From a virus: DNA of 52,571 bases. The position numbers and the translations under genes were made by a program. Location: positions 1 through 52,571 of the IMG/VR virus record IMGVR_UViG_3300031670_000002; one strand, 5' to 3'. Numbering within the stretch: position 1 is the first letter of the stretch; the number at the start of each line of letters is the position of its first letter. The notes under the pieces were generated by a model. It searched no databases. It was not told where the DNA came from and saw nothing but the letters and a program-made list of their open reading frames with translations. Shown in pieces: positions 1 to 8,276 of the stretch.

Positions 1-127
1 CGCCGGGCGTGCAGGGAACGCAAGGTGCAACTGGCCCTGTCGGCCCCGCTGGCACACCTGGCACGAACGGAACCAATGGCTCCAACGTGCTAACCAGCCA
101 GGGCGCGCCCACTGGCGCATGTACCAC
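1..127. repeat. 127-bp terminal direct repeat, left copy (circular closure)
   Basis: Bases 1-127 are identical to 52445-52571. Joining the copies keeps the collagen-like reading frame intact across the junction (52180 is in frame with 9), so the molecule closes as a circle of 52,444 bp. The exact length of 127 matches a common assembler k-mer, so the repeat is more likely a circular-contig overlap than a packaged terminal redundancy. Confidence 0.95.
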
Positions 128-575
128 CGGTGACACGGATATCGACATTTCAGGTGGCGAGGTCTATTCCTGTGTCAGTTCCGCATGGTCAGACACCAAC
201 AACAATATCACCGGCCCGCAGGGCAAACAGGGACTACAGGGCAATCCTGGCGCAACCGGCCCGCAAGGCGCATCTGGTGTTCCCTTTACCGGCGCGCCAT
301 GCTCGGAATCCTATACCAACGGCGCGGAGCAGCAAGAAAACTTGCTCTTCTGTCTGAGCGGCGTGGGAGTGGATGGTAGCAACGTGTACACTGCCGCGGT
401 CACGTTGGCAAAGAACTATCATCTGATTATCGGGACGCCGATCAGTACCGCGCAATCGGTTGATTGGAACGGCCTCACGATCACCTACGTTGAGTTCACC
501 AGCGGCTTTCATGCCGAGTATCACGCCGATAACGTGGTGCGCATCTACAACGACGTGGATCACCAGGTCTTCTAG
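1..575 (+). CDS. Secreted collagen-like protein, C-terminal part (starts at 52180)
   Basis: Continuation of the gene beginning at 52180; the frame enters at base 3. It completes a first Gly-X-Y block (to about base 80), then an interrupting segment with two Cys (TGACTTGD, EVYSCVSS), then a second collagen block of about seven triplets (GPQGKQGLQGNPGATGPQG). A non-collagenous C-terminal domain of about 95 residues follows (from VPFTGAPCSESYTNG), with two more cysteines. This is the usual plan of bacterial and phage collagen-like proteins: trimerising triple helix plus a globular end. An inverted-repeat terminator follows directly. The function of the C-terminal domain is not recognised. Confidence 0.8.
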   Translation, partial: PGVQGTQGATGPVGPAGTPGTNGTNGSNVLTSQGAPTGACTTGDTDIDISGGEVYSCVSSAWSDTNNNITGPQGKQGLQGNPGATGPQGASGVPFTGAPCSESYTNGAEQQENLLFCLSGVGVDGSNVYTAAVTLAKNYHLIIGTPISTAQSVDWNGLTITYVEFTSGFHAEYHADNVVRIYNDVDHQVF

Positions 576-578
576 CGT

Positions 579-609
579 ATGCCGCCAGGAACTGCGCTCC
601 TGGCGGCAT
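579..609 (+). terminator. Hairpin terminator after the collagen-like gene
   Basis: Perfect 12-bp inverted repeat (ATGCCGCCAGGA / TCCTGGCGGCAT) with a 7-nt loop, three bases after the stop codon. The T tract is short (TTCTT), so termination may be partial. It separates the collagen-like gene from the promoter that begins at 612. Confidence 0.7.
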
Positions 610-611
610 TC

Positions 612-640
612 TTGCATCTGCCTCGCTCGTGCGTTATACT
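612..640 (+). promoter_or_regulatory. Sigma-70 promoter ahead of the late operon
   Basis: TTGCAT at 612-617, a 17-bp spacer and TATACT at 635-640. It lies just downstream of the terminator at 579-609 and 32 bp before the start at 672, so it probably serves the first small late-operon genes. Confidence 0.65.
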
Positions 641-671
641 GATACTAAATCACCGTGTGAGGGACACTACC

Positions 672-881
672 ATGCAATGTCAGGATACAAGCGGGCAGCT
701 ACCCGCCATTCACGTCGATAGGCAAGTGCTGGAGCTTGCGCAAGAACTGATGCCGATCATCGACGCCATTGGCAAGCAGTCGCCCAAAGGCAGTATCCTG
801 CTCTCGATTGAACACGGCTTCGTCAGCGCCATTGATTTTACGGCCCGCCGCTTTCGCAAGAAACCGAAAACGGGCGACTAG
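672..881 (+). CDS. Small protein of unknown function (69 aa)
   Basis: MQCQDTSGQL... ending in a basic tail (FTARRFRKKPKTGD). No family is recognised. It is the first gene after the promoter at 612-640. The start was chosen at 672 because GAGGGA sits at suitable spacing; the frame is open further upstream but that part is the terminator hairpin. A strong terminator follows at 963-1012. Confidence 0.5.
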   Translation: MQCQDTSGQLPAIHVDRQVLELAQELMPIIDAIGKQSPKGSILLSIEHGFVSAIDFTARRFRKKPKTGD

Positions 882-962
882 CGCATCTCCCACGCGGAGA
901 AGTGCGTAACGGCGGCGTTTCGCGTCGCCAGCCACTGTGTTGTCAGCACCTTGCGAGGTCAT

Positions 963-1012
963 GCGGACACAGGTTCTCAGGAAAGAGATACCTGTGTCCG
1001 CTTTGCGTTTTT
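963..1012 (+). terminator. Rho-independent terminator/attenuator before 1024
   Basis: Perfect 12-bp stem (GCGGACACAGGT / ACCTGTGTCCGC) with a 15-nt loop, followed by TTTGCGTTTTT. It sits only 12 bp before the next start codon and just upstream of its GGGAGG ribosome-binding site. It may therefore work as an attenuator between the first small gene and the packaging operon. Confidence 0.8.
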
Positions 1013-1023
1013 GGGAGGCGCCT

Positions 1024-1350
1024 ATGTCGCAACCGCACCATCAGATAGTCGGCCAATTCAAAGGCAACAGGACGCCACGCGGCGCGACCGGCAACGTGAG
1101 CGCGCTCGCCATCGATCTCGACAATCCCGACGGCGTGCAGATCAGGCGCGTGCAACTGCGCTACAGCCAACGTGCCGCCCAGCTTGCCCAGCAGTTCACC
1201 GTCACGACGCCGCTCGGCTACCCGCCGCGCCTCGTCTGCCTGCGATGCAAGCAGTTCATAGCCGCGCAAGCCCCGCGCGACGATCTGGTCGCGTTCGTCA
1301 CGAAACACGAGGATTGCGACGGCAGCACACAGGAGGAAGAAACCGCATGA
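1024..1350 (+). CDS. Small protein with a CxxC pair, unknown function (108 aa)
   Basis: Begins MSQPHHQIVGQFKGNRTPRG behind GGGAGGCGCCT. The C-terminal half contains LVCLRCKQF (CxxC) and a later HEDCDG, which could bind zinc. The stop overlaps the next start (ATGA). It is the first of a chain of coupled genes leading to the terminase. No family recognised. Confidence 0.6.
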   Translation: MSQPHHQIVGQFKGNRTPRGATGNVSALAIDLDNPDGVQIRRVQLRYSQRAAQLAQQFTVTTPLGYPPRLVCLRCKQFIAAQAPRDDLVAFVTKHEDCDGSTQEEETA

Positions 1351-1553
1351 CGCCACTTGCCCACGGCCTGATCATCGGCGCGGCCATCATCTTTGGCGGC
1401 GCGCTCGCTCTCGGCGCGCTCACGGCCCTGGCCCTCTGTCGCGCATCCGCTCGCGCCGAGCGACTTGCGCCCTCGCCCGACAGTCGCGCAACCCCGCTCG
1501 GCATCGTGCAATCGCGCCCCTACCCGACGACGCACGATTGGAGACGCCCATGA
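1347..1553 (+). CDS. Small single-pass membrane protein (68 aa)
   Basis: Begins MTPLAHGLIIGAAIIFGGAL; residues 5-31 form one alanine/glycine/leucine-rich membrane segment, followed by a basic cytoplasmic tail (CRASARAERLAPS...). It is coupled by ATGA overlaps on both sides. The function is unknown; the membrane-gene neighbourhood suggests a phage envelope-associated accessory protein. Confidence 0.55.
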   Translation: MTPLAHGLIIGAAIIFGGALALGALTALALCRASARAERLAPSPDSRATPLGIVQSRPYPTTHDWRRP

Positions 1554-2056
1554 GCGAGCCGCTGTACACGCACACGCGCCACGCGCACGTCCCGCGCAAC
1601 ACCAACGCCGTTCACGCGGACGAACAAACCCTGAACACGCGCCTCGCGGTTTTCTTGACGCGCCTGGTCGGCACCATGCCCACGGCCTACGTCTTCACAT
1701 TCCTCGCGTTCGTCGGCCTGCTCGGTCTGCTCGGCTTCCTGCCTCCCATCGTCTTCTTGCTTGCCACCTGGCTCTCGCAGCAATTCCTGCAACTCGTGTT
1801 TTTGCCCATCCTCTCCGTCGGCCAGAACGTCCTCTCGCGCAAGCAAGAATTGCAAGCCGACGAAATGTTTGCAACGACGCAGCACAGCTTTTCCGATATC
1901 GAACAGATCGTCAAACACCTTGACGCGCAAGACGCCGCGATCCTGGCGATCAGCCAGAAGATCGATACGACTACCACGCGCCTGGACATGCTCACCATGT
2001 CGCAGCCTGTCCGGTACGGCCCCAAACGCGCAAGCAGCAAAGGCGGTGAGGTATGA
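1550..2056 (+). CDS. Membrane protein with cytoplasmic coiled region (168 aa)
   Basis: Two adjacent hydrophobic segments at about residues 42-85 (TMPTAYVFTFLAFVGLLGLL, then PPIVFLLATWLSQQFLQLVF) are followed by a polar stretch with repeated D/Q/K residues (QELQADEMFATTQ..., DIEQIVKHLDAQDAAILAIS) likely to form a coiled coil. The layout resembles the DUF1003-type or low-affinity iron-permease-like proteins, but the family call is tentative. It is ATGA-coupled to the previous gene and overlaps the next by 4 bp. Confidence 0.6.
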   Translation: MSEPLYTHTRHAHVPRNTNAVHADEQTLNTRLAVFLTRLVGTMPTAYVFTFLAFVGLLGLLGFLPPIVFLLATWLSQQFLQLVFLPILSVGQNVLSRKQELQADEMFATTQHSFSDIEQIVKHLDAQDAAILAISQKIDTTTTRLDMLTMSQPVRYGPKRASSKGGEV

Positions 2057-2160
2057 CACGCCGCTTGACCCTGCTCATCACGCCCGCCGTCTTCGTCGCC
2101 TCGCTGCTGCTGCTCGTGCATGTGGGCGATCTGCTCGCGTTGTGGTTGAGGTGGCTATGA
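2053..2160 (+). CDS. Membrane microprotein (35 aa)
   Basis: MTRRLTLLITPAVFVASLLL...: two arginines, then one hydrophobic helix covering nearly the whole protein. It is coupled by ATGA overlap to both neighbours, which supports it despite its size. A short single-helix protein in this position could modulate the membrane protein encoded just before it; that is inference only. Confidence 0.55.
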   Translation: MTRRLTLLITPAVFVASLLLLVHVGDLLALWLRWL

Positions 2161-2483
2161 GCAACGATCCTCTCTACATCCAATTGGAAGAGTCCGCCGG
2201 TGAAGTCCGCCGCGCCGCCGACGGGGTACGATTGTGGGCGGAGATTGCTGAGCAGTTCCACATTGTCAGCATCTGGTCAGATCGCTGCTCGCGCAACCCC
2301 GGCCCGGCTGATTGCTACGATTGTCTGAGAAACCGCCTCTTTGCCGTGGCCTCACGCTACGTTGGCGGTGAAACGCTCGGCAGCGATTTGCCAGCACTCA
2401 TCGCCCTGATTGCCGATCACCGGCAATTCCAGTGCGAGCGGCACGCAAACGAAACGACGGCAGAGAGGAATAATCGCCGATGA
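2157..2483 (+). CDS. Hypothetical protein (108 aa)
   Basis: Soluble, begins MSNDPLYIQLEESAGEVRRA. It contains three cysteines in the middle (DRCSRNPGPADCYDCLRNRL) that could form a metal site. The start overlaps the microprotein stop, and the stop overlaps the terminase small-subunit start (ATGA). No family recognised. Confidence 0.6.
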   Translation: MSNDPLYIQLEESAGEVRRAADGVRLWAEIAEQFHIVSIWSDRCSRNPGPADCYDCLRNRLFAVASRYVGGETLGSDLPALIALIADHRQFQCERHANETTAERNNRR

Positions 2484-2941
2484 GCGAGCGCCCAAAAAAC
2501 GCAAAGGGTACAACGCCGCCTGTTCCTGCCCGCGACGTGAACGCTGCCGCCCGCGCTCAGGTCGCGTTACGCTTGCGTGCGCAGCATCTGACCTGGGACG
2601 AGATCGCGGCGCAAGCGGGCTACGGGTCGCGCGGCGCGGCGCACAACGCCGTGAAACGCGAGTTGGATCGCTGCCTCACGCACGATGTCAAGGCCATGCG
2701 CGACGAAGAGTGCTACGCGCTGGAGCAACTGCAAGGCCGCTGTTTCAAGGCCGCCACTGATGAGAGCAACAGCGGCTGGACATGGGCGGTGGATCGCTTT
2801 GTCGCGCTGTCCAAACGCAAATCGGAACTGATGGGGCTGGACACGCCCATCGACAGTGCCGGATCAGCCAATCTCGTGATCGTGCGCGAAGTGCCACGCG
2901 GCTATCTCGGCAATCCGCCAGCAGTGGAGGCGCAACCATGA
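2480..2941 (+). CDS. terS: Terminase small subunit (putative)
   Basis: 153-aa basic protein. An N-terminal helix-turn-helix-like stretch (RLRAQHLTWDEIAAQAGYGS, residues 31-50) and a helical oligomerisation region are the usual plan of small terminases, which bind the packaging site and hand DNA to TerL. The call rests on size, the HTH and its place two genes before the large subunit; the sequence itself is divergent. It overlaps the methylase gene by ATGA. Confidence 0.65.
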   Translation: MSERPKNAKGTTPPVPARDVNAAARAQVALRLRAQHLTWDEIAAQAGYGSRGAAHNAVKRELDRCLTHDVKAMRDEECYALEQLQGRCFKAATDESNSGWTWAVDRFVALSKRKSELMGLDTPIDSAGSANLVIVREVPRGYLGNPPAVEAQP

Positions 2942-3513
2942 GTGAGAAGAGCAACGAATGGTACACGCCCGCAAAGTACATTGAGGCGGCGCGTACCGTC
3001 ATGGGCAGCATTGACCTTGATCCGGCATCGTGCGAGTTGGCAAATCGAACCGTCAAGGCGGCGCGGTATTACAGCAAAGAAGAGAACGGCCTGGCGCAAG
3101 CGTGGTATGGCAATGTGTGGCTCAATCCGCCGTTCGGTACAACCATGCAGCAATTTGGGAACAGTGCATGGCAGGGTCAAAGCATCGCAAGTCTGTTTAT
3201 GGGCAAGTTGATAGAAGAATATCACAAGGGAACGGTGACACAGGCGGTTTTACTTGCGAAAGCAGACCCAAAACAAAACTGGTTTAGCCGTTTATGGGAA
3301 TTTCCTATCTGCTTTGCTTATGATCGGGTCTATTTCAATCGTCCTATCGGAGAGCCGTGTAGACATCAATTTGGTACGTGTTTCGTCTATCTCGGCCCCC
3401 ATGAATCGCGTTTCATTGACATTTTCTCGCAGTTTGGGCGCATCGCAAAGGCGATTGATACGCCGCGCCAGCCTGTCGCCAGCCCGCGCGAATTGTGGGA
3501 GGTGGCAGTATGA
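2938..3513 (+). CDS. Phage Dam-like N6-adenine DNA methyltransferase
   Basis: 191 aa. SNEWYTPAKYIEAAR at the start and the catalytic WLNPPFG (NPPF, about residue 62) identify the phage Dam family (PF05869), which methylates adenine using S-adenosylmethionine. The start at 2938 was chosen because it overlaps the terS stop and matches the family's usual N-terminus. Lying between terS and terL, it is expressed with packaging, which suggests genome modification before encapsidation or protection from host restriction. The cognate site is not predictable from sequence. GC content drops in 3170-3330, hinting at acquisition. Confidence 0.85.
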   Translation: MSEKSNEWYTPAKYIEAARTVMGSIDLDPASCELANRTVKAARYYSKEENGLAQAWYGNVWLNPPFGTTMQQFGNSAWQGQSIASLFMGKLIEEYHKGTVTQAVLLAKADPKQNWFSRLWEFPICFAYDRVYFNRPIGEPCRHQFGTCFVYLGPHESRFIDIFSQFGRIAKAIDTPRQPVASPRELWEVAV

Positions 3514-4892
3514 CGACGGCGCTTCCCGAACTGGTGATCACCGCACCGGAACTGCGCGGCGGCAATCTCGCGTTAGGCGCGTGCCGCGACACGGAGGTGT
3601 TGCTCGACGGCCCGGCGGGAACTGGCAAGACGTATGCCGCGCTGTACAAAATTCACGTCATTCTCACCAACTACCCGCACTCCAAAGCCCTTGTCGTCCG
3701 CAAGCACAACAGCGACTTGGCGGGTAGTGCGATGGCGACGTTTCAGGATAACGTGCTGGACCCGCGCGAGGGCGTCTATTATTTCGGCGGCAACAAAGTC
3801 AAACCTGCGGGCTACATCTACCCGAACGGATCGTTTCTGGCGGTCAACGGCCTGGACAAGCCGACCAAAGTCAAGTCGTTCGAGTGCGATATCGCCTATA
3901 TCAACGAAGCATCGGAGTGCAGCGTCGAGGATATCGAGTTCGTGCGCATGCGCCTGCGCAAAGGCAACAACCCGTTTCAGCAGATCATTATGGACACGAA
4001 CCCCGACGCGCCGACGCACTGGCTCAACCAGCGGTGCAACGACGGCGTGACCACGCGCCTCTTGTCACGTCATGAGGACAATCCGCGCTACTACGACATC
4101 CGTACACAAGATTGGACAGCCGCCGGGCGCGACTACATCTTCGGCATTTTGGGCGGCCTGACTGGCGTGCGCCTGGCTCGCTACCGTTACGGCGCTTGGC
4201 GCGCAGCCGAGGGAACGGTATTTGAGGACAGTTGGGACCGCGCGCGCAACGTGATCGAGCGTGCCACCATCTCGGCGCGCCCGCATGACCTCTTTGGCGA
4301 TTGCGGCATCCCGCGCGATTGGCCGCGCTATCTCGTGATCGACTTTGGCTTCACCCACCCGTTCGTGTGCATCTGGGCGGCGCGTGACCCCGACGGACGC
4401 CTGATCATCTACCGGCAGATATACCGCACGAAAGTCCTCGTGGAGGATCACGCCAAAGAGATTCGCCGCCTGTCGCGCTGGGGGCAAGACGGCGGCGATC
4501 CCTTGCCGCGTGAGATCATCTGCGACCATGACGCCGAGGGACGCGCCACGCTCGAACGCCATTTGGGCCTGCACACGACGCGCGCCCACAAAGCCGTGTT
4601 AGAGGGCATTCAAGCCACTGCCGCACGTTTCAAGCCCGCCGCCGACGGTCGCGCCCGCCTGATCATCCTCACCGGCAGTCTCGTCGAGCGCGATCAGGAA
4701 CTGGCGCGTGCCAAAAAGCCGACTTGTGTGGAGGACGAACCCGACGGGTATGTCTGGCATAGCGGCTCCGGTTTTCGCGCCAAAGAGGAGCCGGTCAAGG
4801 AAGACGATCACGGCGTCGATGTATGCCGCTACCTTTGTGCGCGTTTTGACATCAAATCAACCGATATCACGTACAGCCACCGGGTGTACTAG
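3510..4892 (+). CDS. terL: Terminase large subunit
   Basis: 460 aa packaging motor. The ATPase domain has Walker A GPAGTGKT (about residues 36-43) and a Walker B-like IAYINEA followed by ASEC. The C-terminal RNase H-like nuclease domain has VIDFGFTHP, ICDHDAEGRATLE and DDHGVDVCRY as its acidic catalytic positions. The length is normal for the Terminase_3/6 type. The start is ATG 3510, overlapping the methylase stop (ATGA) behind GGGAGG. No intein or truncation is seen. The packaging mode (cos or headful) cannot be decided from this. Confidence 0.9.
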   Translation: MTTALPELVITAPELRGGNLALGACRDTEVLLDGPAGTGKTYAALYKIHVILTNYPHSKALVVRKHNSDLAGSAMATFQDNVLDPREGVYYFGGNKVKPAGYIYPNGSFLAVNGLDKPTKVKSFECDIAYINEASECSVEDIEFVRMRLRKGNNPFQQIIMDTNPDAPTHWLNQRCNDGVTTRLLSRHEDNPRYYDIRTQDWTAAGRDYIFGILGGLTGVRLARYRYGAWRAAEGTVFEDSWDRARNVIERATISARPHDLFGDCGIPRDWPRYLVIDFGFTHPFVCIWAARDPDGRLIIYRQIYRTKVLVEDHAKEIRRLSRWGQDGGDPLPREIICDHDAEGRATLERHLGLHTTRAHKAVLEGIQATAARFKPAADGRARLIILTGSLVERDQELARAKKPTCVEDEPDGYVWHSGSGFRAKEEPVKEDDHGVDVCRYLCARFDIKSTDITYSHRVY

Positions 4893-4907
4893 AGAGGATA
4901 TTAGCCC

Positions 4908-6416
4908 ATGCTACCAACGCCCACGATCACACAACCGACCAGTAGCCCGACCGACGCCGTGCAGCCGGTTTATACCGTGACGGCAGCCGACAAAGCGCGG
5001 CAGGAGCGCATCGCCTTCGCCTGGAAAGCCTACGAAGGCCGCTTAGATCGCCCGCTCGTGCCGCTGCCCGGCGATCCCGACGATAACGTGCTGAGCAACC
5101 GCTGTCAGCAGATTGTGGATCGCGGCATCGATTTCCTGTTCGGCAAAGAGATCGAGATCAGCGTCAGCAGCGACGCGCCGGACACGGCTCAGGACGCGAT
5201 TGACGCCGTGTGGGGTCGCAAAGAGACGCGCATCCCGCTCTTGCAAGACCTCGCCATGAACGGCGGCATGGCCGGGCGCGCCTTTTTGCGCATCATGCCG
5301 AACAAGGACGCCACGACCTTTCGCCTGATCACGGTTGACCCCGCCATCGTCAGCGTCAAGACCGCGCCGCAGGATTGCGATACCGTGCTGCTGTATCACA
5401 TCGAGTACAGCGTGCAAGAGTCGGTCAACAGCAAGCCGCAGACCGTGTGCTACTGCGAAGAGATCGCCCGCATCGATCCCGACGGCAATGCCCAGCGCGG
5501 TGCGCCCGACGACGACGATACGTGGCAAGTCAATCACTGGACGCGCGTCGGCGAGCGCGGCAACTGGACGCCTGACCCCGACGGCGCGTATGCGTGGCCC
5601 TACAACTTCCCGCCGCTGTTTAGTTGCAAGAACCTGCCCAAGCCCAATAGCTTTTGGGGAACGCCTGACCTCACACCCGACCTGATCGGCCTCAACAGCG
5701 CGCTCAATTTGGTGCAATCGTGCATCAACCGCACGGAAAAGCTCTATGGCAACCCGATCCTCTACAGCACGGGCGCGGGATCAGGGACAATGGATATCAC
5801 GCCGGGCAAGATCGTCAACCTGCCGGAAAATGCCAAAATCACCGCCGTCGCTATTCCGACCGACGTGGTGAACGCGCTGGCCTTTGCCGCCAACTTGCGC
5901 AGCGACATCGACGAACAATCCGGCGTGCCGGGCGTGGCGACCGGGCGCATTGCCGATTTGCCGCGCGGCACGATGAGCGGCATCGCCATCGAACTGTTGT
6001 TCATGCCGCTCATCAAGAAGACCGACAAAAAGCAGTGTTTGTACGGCGATCTACTCATCGCCGTGACCCAGGCCATTCTCACGCTCAGTCACATCGACGG
6101 CACGTTCACCGTCGAACTGTCCTGGCAATCGGCACTGCCCGACGACGACCTGCTGTCCGTGCAGGCGGCCATTGCCAAAAAGGAAATCGGCATCTCCGAC
6201 GCGACGCTCCAGCGCGAGATGGGCTATGACCCTGATGAGCAGATGGCGCTGGCGCAAACGGAGGACGCGCAAAAACTCGCGGCCTGGTCGCGCGGGCAAG
6301 GGCTGCCGACGCTGCCGGAGGCGCTGCCCGGCACAAAGCCGCTGCCGATGCAACCGAAGCCGCTACCCGGCGCGCCCGCGCCAACAGCAACACCAACAAC
6401 CGGAGGGCAAGCATGA
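4908..6416 (+). CDS. Portal protein (SPP1 gp6-like)
   Basis: 502 aa, immediately after TerL with a GAGAGGA ribosome-binding site. It contains the portal-type regions NRCQQIVDRGIDFLFGKEI and GLNSALNLVQSCINRTEKLY, and ends in a proline-rich tail. It forms the dodecameric channel at the capsid vertex through which DNA is packaged. Its place before a MuF-like minor head gene is the SPP1 order. It overlaps the next gene by ATGA. Confidence 0.88.
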   Translation: MLPTPTITQPTSSPTDAVQPVYTVTAADKARQERIAFAWKAYEGRLDRPLVPLPGDPDDNVLSNRCQQIVDRGIDFLFGKEIEISVSSDAPDTAQDAIDAVWGRKETRIPLLQDLAMNGGMAGRAFLRIMPNKDATTFRLITVDPAIVSVKTAPQDCDTVLLYHIEYSVQESVNSKPQTVCYCEEIARIDPDGNAQRGAPDDDDTWQVNHWTRVGERGNWTPDPDGAYAWPYNFPPLFSCKNLPKPNSFWGTPDLTPDLIGLNSALNLVQSCINRTEKLYGNPILYSTGAGSGTMDITPGKIVNLPENAKITAVAIPTDVVNALAFAANLRSDIDEQSGVPGVATGRIADLPRGTMSGIAIELLFMPLIKKTDKKQCLYGDLLIAVTQAILTLSHIDGTFTVELSWQSALPDDDLLSVQAAIAKKEIGISDATLQREMGYDPDEQMALAQTEDAQKLAAWSRGQGLPTLPEALPGTKPLPMQPKPLPGAPAPTATPTTGGQA

Positions 6417-6775
6417 GACCGATCAAGTTTCGGGCATGGCATACGCGCGAAAAGAAAATGTATCCGGTGCGAACATGGTACTTCGATGCCGCATCTCATC
6501 AGATCGAACTTGAGGGCAAGCCGGTGATTGAGGCTTTTACCATCGGTGAAGACGTTGAGATCACGCAGTTCACCGGCCTGCTTGATCGCACTGGCAAAGA
6601 GATATGGGAAGGGGATATCGTGAGAAGTAGCAACGGCGCGTACATCTCCCGTATTGAGGATATCCACGCCTTTTGTGGAGAAACCGGCCTCTATGGGGAT
6701 GACGCCGATGAAGTGGAAATCATCGGCAACATCTACGAAAACCCTGGCTTACTCGCAACAGGAGGACAGGCATGA
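6413..6775 (+). CDS. YopX-family phage protein
   Basis: 120 aa. The family signature is clear at both ends: MRPIKFRAWHTREKKMYPV at the start, then FTGLLDRTGKEIWEGDIV and VEIIGNIYENPGLL near the end (PF09643). The molecular role of YopX proteins is not established. It is a common phage moron, here wedged between portal and head genes, coupled by ATGA on both sides. Its AT content is higher than that of the portal gene. Confidence 0.85.
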   Translation: MRPIKFRAWHTREKKMYPVRTWYFDAASHQIELEGKPVIEAFTIGEDVEITQFTGLLDRTGKEIWEGDIVRSSNGAYISRIEDIHAFCGETGLYGDDADEVEIIGNIYENPGLLATGGQA

Positions 6776-7053
6776 GCAGAAAAAATGTGCGCATTGTGAA
6801 TGACGGCAAGCCGGGCTATGATACCCTCGTGACCGACGCTGACACCGGGACGGAGATACTGCATGTGATGGCAGTCGATGTTCACCTGGAGGCAAACAGA
6901 GAGTTGCCACAAGCGATCCTCACGATGGGGTTGCCGATCGTCGATATCATTGCTGACGCTGAGATCAAGCAGGTGTGTCCCTGCTGTGGCCGTCCCGTCG
7001 AGCAGCAACCCGCGCCCGAATCGCCCTATCTCAGCAAAGGCGGTGGCGCATGA
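6772..7053 (+). CDS. Hypothetical protein with CPCCG motif (93 aa)
   Basis: Begins MSRKNVRIVNDGKPGYDTLV. A single CPCCGRP near the C-terminus looks like half a zinc ribbon. The preceding part (HVMAVDVHLEANRELPQAIL) resembles small phage proteins that carry one conserved metal-binding tail. Coupled to both neighbours. No function assigned. Confidence 0.6.
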   Translation: MSRKNVRIVNDGKPGYDTLVTDADTGTEILHVMAVDVHLEANRELPQAILTMGLPIVDIIADAEIKQVCPCCGRPVEQQPAPESPYLSKGGGA

Positions 7054-7253
7054 CCATTGCCGACGCGGTGCAAGCGATCATCTTGTGGCTGCGCACGGTA
7101 GCGGGCGTGCATGGCGCGCTCGCGGTGTCCGGTGCTGTGCAGGATAGCGCGCATCTGACGGTGGCAATCACGCCCGTCCAGCAAGCGACGCGCCGCTTTA
7201 CCGTCGCGATCACCGAGATTGCCGACTGCTGGCAAGTGACGGAGGTACTCTAA
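7050..7253 (+). CDS. Hypothetical protein (67 aa)
   Basis: Begins MTIADAVQAIILWLRTVAGV, with a beta-rich C-terminus. It overlaps the previous stop by ATGA and is followed directly by the next start at 7254. No family recognised. Confidence 0.55.
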   Translation: MTIADAVQAIILWLRTVAGVHGALAVSGAVQDSAHLTVAITPVQQATRRFTVAITEIADCWQVTEVL

Positions 7254-7615
7254 ATGGATGAACGTATCCTTGCTATCCTGAAAGCCGTCGCAAATGTGGA
7301 CTATGCGACTGCGGGAGATAATGACGATCCCTATTGCCTTTTTTGCGCATCGGATACGCCGTCAGGCAACCCGAAAGACGTTGACGATCCGCACGAGAGC
7401 GCGTGTCCGGTGGTGCTTGCGCGGCGCATTCTGGCAGAGCAGGGAACGCCGCTCAAGGTGTGGCGGGTGGAGGTGTTGATACGCTCAATTTCTTTGACGA
7501 GACGGTCACGCAGACTGTCTACAGGACAGAGTACACCGAAGAGGCCATGCGCGCCTGGTTTTCTGGGAATGATCGTCGTGTGCGTGTGACATTCGTGCGT
7601 GAGGTGCGCCCATGA
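7254..7615 (+). CDS. Hypothetical protein, apparently frameshifted near 7470
   Basis: The first frame (MDERILAILKAVANVDYATA... to LKVWRVEV, 7254 to about 7475) reads well, with CLFCAS and a CxxC. It then degrades into Arg/Ser-rich nonsense up to a stop at 7589. The -1 frame supplies a sensible continuation (DTLNFFDETVTQTVYRTEYT..., VRVTFVREVRP) ending at 7615. That stop overlaps the next start by ATGA, as other stops do here. The region before about 7470 in the second frame is nonsense. One intact 120-aa protein broken by an indel (real or sequencing) explains this best. No canonical slippery heptamer is visible. Confidence 0.55.
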
Positions 7616-7887
7616 GCGAGCAGCGCACCCGTTACGCCGACGCGCACGACATGATCGTCTATCGCACGCTCGCACTGCTGGTGAGCGAGGACGCGCCGCG
7701 CACCGTGCGCCTGCTTGACGCGACCACGGGCGAGACGATAGCCGGTGTCACCGCCTGTCACCTTGCGCGTGACGACGCGGGCCATGTCAGCGCGACATTC
7801 ACGATAGCGGACATCGATGTGAGGTGCCCGCATGACCTGGTACCGGCGCATCGGCAGATCGCCGCGCTTATGGGAGAAGAAGCATGA
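7612..7887 (+). CDS. Hypothetical protein (91 aa)
   Basis: Begins MSEQRTRYADAHDMIVYRTL; mixed alpha/beta composition, no recognised motif. Coupled by ATGA at both ends inside the accessory cassette between portal and minor head genes. Confidence 0.6.
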   Translation: MSEQRTRYADAHDMIVYRTLALLVSEDAPRTVRLLDATTGETIAGVTACHLARDDAGHVSATFTIADIDVRCPHDLVPAHRQIAALMGEEA

Positions 7888-8276
7888 GCAACACCGTCAA
7901 ACAAGCGCGAGTGATCAGCGGAGGATCAGGCACAATGCACATCGGATCAGCAGGCGGCCATGCGATCCCCGTCAACTCCTGGTCAATGACCGTGATTGAA
8001 GAAACCAGTGTGGTTGAGGGAAGAGCAAGCGAACCGCCAGCGATGGGCATAATCTCCATCGCTGTGTGTGAACATCCTGAGATGAATAGCACGTCCGATC
8101 TTTTGGGCAATCGCATCTATTGGTGTGGTGTGTGCCACAAGAAAATCATCATTCCGATGTCTCAAGCAAGTTTGAACGCCTTGAACACTCAGGACGCGCA
8201 AGCAAACTTTGCGGGCATGATGGCCGTAGCCTTTGGCGAAATGTGGGGGAAACGCGCAGCGGAGGGCCAGATATGA
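7884..8276 (+). CDS. Hypothetical protein with possible zinc ribbon (130 aa)
   Basis: Contains AVCEHPEM and YWCGVCHKK, spaced like the two halves of a short zinc ribbon (residues about 54 and 78). Codon use is more AT-rich than in the structural genes around it, suggesting later arrival. ATGA overlaps on both sides. Function unknown. Confidence 0.6.
   Translation: MSNTVKQARVISGGSGTMHIGSAGGHAIPVNSWSMTVIEETSVVEGRASEPPAMGIISIAVCEHPEMNSTSDLLGNRIYWCGVCHKKIIIPMSQASLNALNTQDAQANFAGMMAVAFGEMWGKRAAEGQI

Noticed and set aside
1-127. Biological terminal redundancy of a linear virion genome
   Set aside because: The length of exactly 127 equals a common assembler k-mer and the copies are perfectly identical inside one gene, so circular-contig overlap is the simpler explanation.
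1393-1923. Arg/Ala-rich rightward frame across 1393-1923
   Set aside because: Composition is that of an out-of-frame reading of GC-rich coding DNA; the coupled membrane genes at 1347 and 1550 are better supported.
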